Below are positions 56,414 through 64,000 of a stretch of 64,000 bases of DNA, one piece after another. Each line of letters opens with the position of its first letter. Position 1 is the stretch's first letter. The DNA lies in the NCBI GenBank assembly GCA_028583685.1, contig JAMXIF010001253.1:31308860-31372859 (forward strand), read 5' to 3'. Under the pieces are notes generated by a model. It searched no databases. It had not been told where the DNA came from and saw nothing but the letters and a program-made list of their open reading frames with translations. Both the position numbers and the translations under genes were made by a program. Source of the stretch: Petaurus breviceps papuanus (taxonomy: Eukaryota > Chordata > Mammalia > Diprotodontia > Petauridae).

Positions 56414-56665
56414 TTTTTGTTGTTATTCAGTTATATCAATCTTGGCCAACTCTTCACGACCCCATTTGGGATTTTCTTGGCAAAGATACTGGAGTGATTT
56501 GCCATTTCCTTCTCCAGCTCATTTTACAAATAAGGAAACAGAGGCAAACAGGGTTATGTGACTCGTCCAGGGTCATACAGCTAGTAAGTGTCTGAGACCT
56601 GATACAAACTCAGGTCTTCATGACTCCAGACCTGGCATTCTACCTACTGTCACCTACCTGTTTTC
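56414..56665 (-). mobile_element. full-length tRNA/RTE SINE with target duplication
   Basis: Starts 'ttgttgttattcagtt', then 'cttggcaaagatactggagtg', 'ggtcatacagctagtaagtg', and ends 'ctgtcacctacctg'. Flanks AGGGCCATCA (56404-56413) and AGGGCTATCA (56666-56675), one mismatch. It lies in or at the edge of the L2. Confidence 0.9.
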
Positions 56666-56675
56666 AGGGCTATCA

Positions 56676-58125
56676 CTAGCCCTAGGAAAATGAATTTTGC
56701 CCTAGGGTGTTGACATAGAGGGGAATTTCTTCCTGCTGTTTCCTCTAATCTACACTATGGTCATCTGTCAGGCACCTACCCTGGGCCATGGTATACACCC
56801 CTGGAATTCTGTAACTATGGTACCCTTCTTATGGGTCTACTTTCCTTCTCAACCTGGAGAGAAGAGTCAGACTGCCCCTTCTCCCAGAATGACTATGCTG
56901 GCAGTCAAAATACTCTCTGCACTGCAACTATGTTCCCACCCCATGCTTCAGTGGGTTGAAAATGTTCTCCATTATGGCTCTGCTGACTGCACATTCAGGA
57001 GCTATCCAGCAGGCAAAGGATTGTGAGGAATTAGAGTTCAGGAAAGAAATCAGGGCTAGATGTCTAAATTTGGGAGCCACCTGCTTAGAAATGATCATTG
57101 ACTTCATGTGAAATCACAGGATCAAAGATTTAAGCCTGGACGGGACCATAGAGTCCAACCTCTTCCTTTCATAGATGAAGAAATGAAGGCATATAAAGAT
57201 AAAGTGGCAGGATCTGAACCCAGATCTTCCTGGCTTTAAATTCAAGTGATGAGATTACCAAAAGACAGTATGACAAGAAAGGGAAGAGGACCCAAAAGCA
57301 GCCTTTAGGGACATTCTCAGAAATGGGATATGAGAGGGATCATGATCTAGCAAAGGGGATATTTACTTATATTTACTTTTCTAAGAAGCATGTAGTATTT
57401 TTATTAAACAATAATGTAATAATGATAATAAAATGGCAAATAGCAATGAAGCTTTGTGAGGGGTAGGAATGCCTCTTCTTCTGAAACCAGATACAAGAAG
57501 AGAATGGGAGAATGATGTGGAGAAGTTTTGATGAACAGAAGTGGAAAGCTGAGTAACACACTGGATGGTCTCATTTTCTTCAGTTGAGTAGGAGACCAAC
57601 TTATTTGTTATAGGTATAGGGGTATGGCAATGTAGTTGGAAGCCAGACAAGAGAGGACAAAATTTGAAATAGTCACAGAGGAAAATTAAATAGAGAGACA
57701 AATAAGAAAGATTTTAGGGCATCCCTTTGCCTATAGAAAAAAGACTAAGGTTTTTTTTGCCGAGTATTCCAGGCTCTTCCCCGTCTGTTTACAGCTCATG
57801 TTTATAGTCTTATTTCACACTATATTAAATCATATGGATAACACCATCTCTAGCGTACTGTTTTCTCAACTTGCATTAGCACTGGCAGAGTTCACCTTAG
57901 GCATAGTGTCGCTGCTAGATGGGTTACCCAGCTGGGCTCCCAGTGTCTTCTCTTCATGGTCCAACTCAATTTTCTGCTGTCAAGGAGTCACACAACTTGG
58001 AGCTGTTTGTTTTTTCCTCCCTTTGATGACTTTCTCTGTATCTATGTCTGTCTGGAATGTGAGTGTCTGTGACTGATCCAGTAGCTCCCCTTCAACGCTA
58101 CAAAAACAATGGTAAGGGAGATGGG
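56676..58125. other. mostly unassigned; MIR-like piece at 57110-57250
   Basis: 57110-57250 ('cacaggatcaaagatttaagcctggacgggaccatagagtccaacc') is the MIR/CR1-associated type. 56676-57060 and 57260-58125 have no recognised family or coding signature. Confidence 0.4.
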
Positions 58126-58202
58126 GGGGGGGGAGAGAGAGAGAGAGGCAGACAGACAGAGAGACAGACAGAGAGAGAGACAGAGACACACACAGAGAGA
58201 AG
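58126..58202 (+). repeat. G-run and (GA)n/GACA microsatellite
   Basis: A run of G, then GAGA and GACAGA units, then CACA. Confidence 0.95.
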
Positions 58203-59478
58203 AGACATTCCTTTCTTTTTCTGCCCCTTCCCCTACCCCATTTTCTCCATAGGCAATTCCCACTCTTGAACTACTGAAATTTGTCCAGGGTTTAGCTAGT
58301 TTAAAGCTCCAGAGACAGAGCTAATTTGTTTGCTTAGTTAATTGCATTGTTCCCGATCAGAGAGATATATGCACTTTATAAAGGGATCACAGGAAATTAC
58401 ATCTTGTCAATACCTTAAAGTTGCATTGTGCATTTCTACTTATGACTACATCCACTGAACTGGAGGAAAGAGAATTACGTATGCTCTAGTCACATGTTCT
58501 ATACTTTTGTATCTCTGTAGCTGTAATCTGTGTCCCAAAATCTGGGATTACACAGACTAGGTCTAATCTTGGTGGTGGTTGTCCCCATATCATTATCTTT
58601 TTGGCTTATGTTGTTCCCACTCAGAGTTGCCTCTGGGATATCTTAGAGTAAAATTCAAATGTAGTTTATGTCTAGGTTTCCACAGATGCAGATAAAAGAA
58701 TCCTTAGCTCCCCTACAAGTACTCAAAGTAATGCACATAGTGGGTAAAAAGCCTTTATTCCATCTCACAAAAAATGCAGAGTAGTCATAGGAACCAAAGA
58801 AAATGTAGAAATTATCAATAATAAAAACAAATCTCCCTTCCTGGTGAGTCTCACTGTCCCCCAGGGATATATACATTTCTTCCAGACTAATAGCCCCACC
58901 CTGTGATTTTGATTCTTTTTGGAAGTGACTCTTAAATTTGTGGTAAGGGCAACCCTCTGATGTTTATTTGTCCCTCTTTCAGCCCCAAGATACATAAAGG
59001 CATCTAGCCTTGGAGTACTTATCTGAGGGCATAAATACCTTTAGACAGAAACAGATTTTGGAGTTTATGGAGAGGCAATTCATTTCCATCATATGCATAC
59101 TGTCTGAGTAACGCATGGCAACAGTGGAAGGTAAAGTCCAGTTCCATTGTTCACCCATATGATGACTTTAATCCTTTGCTTTACCTCCAGATTTGTGGCC
59201 AAAATGTGAGAATCTCTTCCTCAAGAGGCTAGAAATTCTCTATTTTTTAATAGAAGGCAGGATTCTGGGCTCATACTGCCTAAGAACGTCCCTTTCCATC
59301 ATCTAGGAGTCTGGGGTTCAGAAACTTGCAATAATTCTCCAGAAAACTGAGTCCCAGGTTTTTCCACCCTAATGACCATGTGGTACCCTCCTTTACAACT
59401 TCCTTCTCTCAGGTTGTCATTGCCTCTCCAAGACTGGGACTAGGAATCTGGAGTCCCAGAACTTTCCTCTTGGCTTGT
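58203..59478. other. unassigned, no gene seen
   Basis: No recognised repeat or domain. Short open frames without family features. Confidence 0.4.
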
Positions 59479-60002
59479 TGTAATGGGAATGTAAATTTTA
59501 AAGATCTTCCCTGCCCCTAGGCTAAAGTGCACCTGGAGCCTGGGGTGGGAGGCTTGTTTTTCAGTAGATACTTCTTGATTGGCCAGTGAGTCAATAAGGT
59601 TGTTACATTCTCTGAGCCAGGAGAAGGCTATATAAGCCCTGATGTGTAGCTTTGTTTTGGGGCTCACTTTGAGAAATGTTCTGTGATTTGATCAGATGAA
59701 ACTCTGGAAAGCCGTTGTCCAGAGCTCCCCTGGCTTTGAAACCCAGATGTTGTTTGGTATGGATGTAATGGTTAGACAGTTTGGAAATCTGTCTACTTGA
59801 TCTGTTTTTGTCTTGATAATTCTATCTGTATACTTTGAAGTTCCGGGTGCTGACCTTTTTCCCCTGAACTAGGTAAACGATACATATTTGACCGATTAAA
59901 GTAAGCTTGTTAACCCATTTTGAGTTGCTTTCCTTTATCAAAGCATATCCAAGAACCTGTGTTGGCAGACACCCTGGGGATGCTGGGGTGCTTGCTGCTA
60001 CA
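59479..60002 (+). mobile_element. solo LTR of an endogenous retrovirus (family A, copy 2)
   Basis: A 524 bp element, TGTAATGG...CTACA, with a TATA box ('ggctatataagccc', about 59626-59639) and an ATTAAA signal ('cgattaaagtaagc', about 59892). Flanking 5-bp duplications CTTGT lie at 59474-59478 and 60003-60007. Same family and orientation as 15109-15645, with most differences scattered substitutions. No internal region. Fossil element; the divergence between copies reflects the age of the family, not only of this insertion. Confidence 0.92.
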
Positions 60003-60007
60003 CTTGT

Positions 60008-60800
60008 GTGAGAGAGAACACATAAAGACTTTACCAGCTCTTGTTGGAATGTTATTCCAGAACCAGGACCAAGATCCAGCACATACTTTGCTAATCTTTC
60101 TTGATCTCTTGGAGGGAAAACACCTTACCCACCCACATACCCCCAAAAACCGAAAGCCCAATTCCTCAGAGAAGACTCACTTTTTCATAAGTCACCAAAA
60201 AAGGGTGAAGCTTCCTAAGACAAACCTTTACCCAGGAATCCAAGCCTACCAATTCACCTCTAATCAATGGGATACCAATGGGACTGTTCAAATCTTCAAT
60301 AGTGATATTCTCTTTAAAATCCCCCACTCCCACCCCCAAGGCTAACCACTCGGTCATCCCTTCCCCTCCCCTCCCCTTCCTCACCTTTCCCTACCCTTCT
60401 CCCAGAGCTAGGCCATTATATCTAGGCTTTAATGGAGAGTTGTTAAGCTGAATAAATCAATGAGCAGTCTGTTGAAATGAAAAAAGACCACTGGATTTGG
60501 AGTCAGACTGCCCAGCTCCCCTTTGCCTCCACCAAAACCCTCAAGCTCACTCAAGACCGAATATTTTTTTTTAAATCAAGTGAGAAACTATAGTAAATGA
60601 CTTTCCCCACCCTAGATATTCACAAAATGTCTGCCAAAGGCCCAGAAGCAACAACATCCTCTCCGTAGCCACCCCCAGGAAAGCCAACTCGGGGTACAGG
60701 GTAGCCTCCCAGCATAACCAGAGACAAGGCTTGTATGGCATGTGCCTACAGGCAGCAAGAGTGGGAGGCTCTGATGGGGTACCTGGGGTCTAGGTCAAAC
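60008..60800. other. unassigned; C-rich; MIR head at 60470-60520
   Basis: 60480-60510 ('gaccactggatttggagtcagac') is a MIR head. The remaining C-rich sequence is unassigned. The 141-codon frame at 59920-60345 starts inside the LTR and has no family features. Confidence 0.4.
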
Positions 60801-61330
60801 CAACTTGTAAAACCAGTCTGTGAAGTTGTAATTTGTCCTTTCCCACCCTTGAGCTCTGCCCCTTCTCCCTATCCCACACTCCACCTAGGCAACACCCTGT
60901 GACCCCTTTTGTTCTTACTTAATCTCTTCATTTCTTCTCTGGCCTGGCTCACACCCTCCTTTGTCCTTGCCTTTTGTCTCCTTCGACCTGGCCCAAACCT
61001 TATCTAAACTATCTATTCACATGCTCCTCTTGGTCAGCTCTGACCTTTGTCTATGCATTGAGGCCCCTCCCGTCAGGTCAGCCCGGACATCGGCAGCCCT
61101 ACCCTTTAAAGGTAAAAGCATGTACTCCTCTCACACGCAGGTCCCCTAAAGGACTCTTGCCCGCTGTAATGGCGTAATAATAAACTTTCTCAACTCTAAT
61201 TCCAAGCAAGGCTGAGCTGCATTCTTTCCAGATGCCCTTGCAGGTTTCCTGGTCTTGGATGAGATCACGGTTCCTGCTGAACCTATTGGGATCCCGTCCC
61301 CCATCAGCTCCACTGAGAAAACCCCAGGGT
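60800..61330 (+). mobile_element. possible retroviral LTR, unresolved
   Basis: LTR-like features: a GC-richer upstream part, an AATAAA signal ('aataataaactttctc', about 61174-61189), a following U5-like segment, and a 'gggatcccgtcccccatc' edge near 61289-61306. I could not find matching terminal TG/CA ends with a target duplication, nor a second copy. Family unknown. If real, it is a fossil fragment. Confidence 0.3.
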
Positions 61331-62685
61331 AGTCAAAAAGCTCTAGGGCAGAAAACTTGGAAGCCCTGGGGAACAGCAATATGCAAGGGACAGCAACCAA
61401 ATGGGGACAGCTTAGGCCCAGGGATTCTGAGGTACCTAACATTCTATCCTGAGAGGACAGAGAAGGGCCTGAAGATCCAGAGTTCTAAACCTCAAAGGTT
61501 TGAGGTGAAGGGTAACCCTGAGGTAGAGGTCAGGGTAGAAATCTAGGACAACCAAGTAATCTGAAGCAAAAAAATACCCACACTATAATTCCAACTACAA
61601 ACTTCCAATATGCTTAAATTTGGTGCTCTCTGCTTTTTTGTCTTGGGACTTGAGCTGTAATTTCATTGGTTTTGAGAGAATTCCTAGTGTAGAAATCCAC
61701 CCCATCCTCAACTCCACATTCATTAGATATTTGTCTATTTATCATACTTGGCCTTACTTTATTAGGTAACTTTTAAGAACTGCTAATCTGGTTTCCCCTA
61801 TAAGAATAAGCTTCCCAACAGCTCATACCTAACCTTATATTTCTTTTGTATGCTCCATAGTGTCTAGACTATTATAAGAGATCAATGAATACTCACTCAA
61901 TTGAATTGAATTCTCTGTTTCCTTTGCTCTGCAGACTCATTGCAATAGGTTATTAAAGAATCTAACTTTCTCACAGATGGATTTCCCTTAGGCTCAACCT
62001 AATCACATCTAGACCCTTGCTTATTTCTATAGCTGCTTTAATGTCCTTGGGATCTATTAATACACATGGCAGATCTTGTACTGACTTTTTGTAAACAATG
62101 CTGTTATTACTTAGAGCTAATAAAAGAATTAAGGTTTTTCATGATCACAACTCATTCTGAAAAAATGTTTTTAGTAAAGCATAATAAACACACACACCAA
62201 AAGTAAAAAGAAAAAAAATGAACATGGACTCAAAGGATCAAATGATCTTTAAATGACAAGTTTGGGGCTACTGGCTATTGGTCTAAGGGAAAAAATACTC
62301 TAAAATCCTTTTATGTATCAGAATATGGAGCTTATCCTTGGTTCTTAAGGCTATGTCTGTGAAACCCATGATCTTGGAAGTCTTTCTAAACTGAAATGGC
62401 TGAGCATAGGTATGGGAATAGATTGTGTGTCTCCCTGTTGTCAGAGCCTGGATAAATTCAGTGAGTTTCATTGCCAGAAAATTGGTCACCAGGTTGGCCA
62501 TAGCAATACATGAAGACTATCTGCAAAGCTGTGGGGGCATCTGTTGAGGGATTACACTCATCAACAACCAGGGATCTTTTCTAGTATTGAATAGAAGTTT
62601 TGACACAGCAAAAATATCACATGGCTCTTGTAAAGTTAATGTTTTGCTCATTTAAAAATACTATTTTCTCTTTTATTTCCTTTTC
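61331..62685. other. unassigned, no gene seen
   Basis: 61700-61900 has faint L2-like phrases ('tagtgtctagactattataag'). No coding signature. Confidence 0.35.
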
Positions 62686-62860
62686 TTTTTTGAATGTTAA
62701 TATTTTATTTTTCCCAATTACATGTAAAAATAATTTAAAACCTTCATTTTTTCACAATTTTGAGTTCCAAATTCTCTCCTATGCCTCTCCCCTCCCCCAT
62801 CACTGAGAAGGAAGGCAATTTGATAAAGGTTATACATGCTCAGTCATGTAAAACTATTTT
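62686..62860 (-). mobile_element. L1 3' UTR fragment
   Basis: 'atattttatttttcccaattacatg', 'gagttccaaattctctcctatgcc', 'ggttatacatgctcagtcatg' is the reversed marsupial L1 3' UTR. Confidence 0.75.
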
Positions 62861-62879
62861 ATTTTTTTCAATGATCAAA

Positions 62880-63640
62880 TATAGATCAAATCCCATAAAT
62901 CTAGTGACCACCTCTAGGTTGATGATTATCAAATCTACCTATCCTGACCCAACCTTTCTGCTGAACTCCAATCGCACATCTACAAGTGCTTTTCAGAAAT
63001 CTCAAGCTGGATGTCTAAACTAAATATGTCTAAAACAGAACTCATTATCTTTTCCCCTGAACAACCTCTCTCCTCCCCAACTTCTCCACTACTGTGGAGT
63101 ACAACATCATCTTGCCCATCTCTCAGGCTCACAACCTACGGGTCAACTTTGACTCCTCATTATCTCTCAACTCCCATTTCCAAACTTTGGCCAAGGTCTA
63201 ATGACTGACAACTCTCTGTTGCAGGTTTTCAACACCTCATACTTGATTATTACAATAGCCTGCTGGTGGGTCCACCTGCCTGAAGTCTCTCCCCACTGCA
63301 ATTCATCCTACATTTAGCCACTGAAATGATTTTCCTCAAATGTGGTCCAACCATGTCACACACCATGCCACTCCCATCCCCCAAGTCTCCCACTGTAGTG
63401 ACCCCCTATCACCTCATATAAAATCCTCTGCTTGGCATTCACAGCACTTCATAACCTGGACCCTTCCTATCTTTCCAGTCTTTTTATAATCTACTGAGAC
63501 TGACATCCTAGGCATTTGCACTGGGGCTTCCCCATGCCTAGAAATGCTGTCCCACCTCATCTCTACTTCCTGGCTTCTCTACTTTGCTTCAAGTGCTAGC
63601 TAAATCCCATCAGCCTGATCCCCCTTAAGGCTTATTGTTG
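62880..63640 (+). mobile_element. L2 LINE, reverse-transcriptase C-terminal region
   Basis: 63011-63050 encodes 'NMSKTELIIFSPEQP', an exact match in style to the L2 ORF2 block. Then 'ggctcacaacctacgggtcaac' (LRVN), 'cacttgattattacaatagcctgctgg' (LDYYNSLL) and 'ccactgaaatgattttcc'. It ends before the SINE at 63640. Frames partly broken. Confidence 0.8.
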
Positions 63641-63880
63641 TTCTGTCTTTGTTATTATGTCTGACTCTTGTGACTTCATTCAGAGCTTTCTTGGCAAAGA
63701 TACTAGAGTGGTTTGCCATTTCCTTCTCCCGCTCATTTTACAGATGGGAAAACTGAGGCAAACAGGGTGAAGTGACTTGCCCAGGGTCACACAGCTAATA
63801 AGGGTCTGAGGACAGATTTGAACTTAGGAAGAGGAGTCTTCCTGACACTCTATCTACTGCACCACCTAGGTGCCTCCAAT
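63640..63880 (-). mobile_element. full-length tRNA/RTE SINE
   Basis: Reversed element: 'gttgttctgtctttgtt', 'cttggcaaagatactagagtggtttgcc', 'cccagggtcacacagctaataagg', 'gcaccacctaggtgcctcc'. A weak match between 'attgttgttc' and 'attatggtgttc' could be the target duplication. Confidence 0.85.
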
Positions 63881-64000
63881 TATGGTGTTCTTCATTCTCG
63901 AAACTCATTCCACCCGTGGACCACTCACAATGGAAGTACCCTCTGTACCTAAGGGTTTCTTCCTCCTAATAGTTATTCCTTCTCAGAAAACCTATAAAAT

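Noticed and set aside
59920-60345. 141-codon open frame at 59.9-60.3 kb
   Set aside because: Begins inside the solo LTR and continues into unrelated C-rich DNA, with no recognisable domain.

Overview
The window looks like intergenic nuclear DNA of a marsupial. The evidence is its repeat content: tRNA-derived SINEs whose heads read 'ggggcagctaggtgg...', marsupial-type L1s whose 3' ends read 'gtaactcaaaacct...', many old L2, CR1/L3 and MIR/CORE-SINE fragments, RTE-type LINEs, a hAT-like MITE and solo LTRs. I found no intact host protein-coding gene, no cellular tRNA or rRNA gene and no prokaryotic feature. The species cannot be fixed from the sequence. The only host-gene sequence is a nearly complete, intronless retrocopy of HSPA8 (HSC70) on the minus strand (15871-18109). 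It has one nonsense codon and a four-residue loss.

Layout. 1-560: L2 fragment interrupted by a SINE. 1140-3925: long minus-strand RTE-like LINE with recognisable endonuclease. 4038-4186 and 6824-6965: SINEs with clean target duplications. 5203-5600: RTE-like 3' end. 7390-8341: GT and GA microsatellites. 9358-9559: hAT-type palindromic MITE. 12575-12838 and 19262-19530: inverted copies of one ~260 bp segment, flanking a minus-strand L1 relative (13676-19205) that carries ORF1 and a 3' end but no ORF2 (HAL1-like). Into that element went a SINE (14221-14365), a solo LTR (15109-15645) and the HSPA8 retrocopy. 22300-25300: degraded L2 copies. 25308-25790: RTE (BovB-like) 3' end. 25795-26840: L1 3' end split by a SINE. 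27330-29950: overlapping L1 3' fragments with a (CTTT)n tract. 29950-36520: the largest L1 (minus, 5' UTR, ORF1, inter-ORF region, decayed ORF2), itself hit by a SINE and a 936 bp solo LTR. 36540-47000: L2, CR1/L3, MIR and a short twin-primed L1 at 44947-45600. 47600-48975: SINEs around a (GGT)n tract. 49650-56665: old L2 on the minus strand, a 300 bp (GA)n tract and an L1 3' end. 59479-60002: second solo LTR of the same family as 15109-15645. 60800-61330: possible further LTR. 62686-63880: L1 3' UTR scrap, L2 and a SINE.

Nothing here works together as a pathway. The window is best read as a layered record of retrotransposition. The insertion order can be worked out from target-site duplications and from 'empty site' comparisons within the window, since the two L1s share the sequence that surrounds each insertion. 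I did not find a convincing new biological system. The observations most worth checking are the nested HAL1-like locus, the barely decayed HSPA8 retrocopy, the inverted duplication around it, and a 182-codon sense open frame in the 5' UTR of the big L1.
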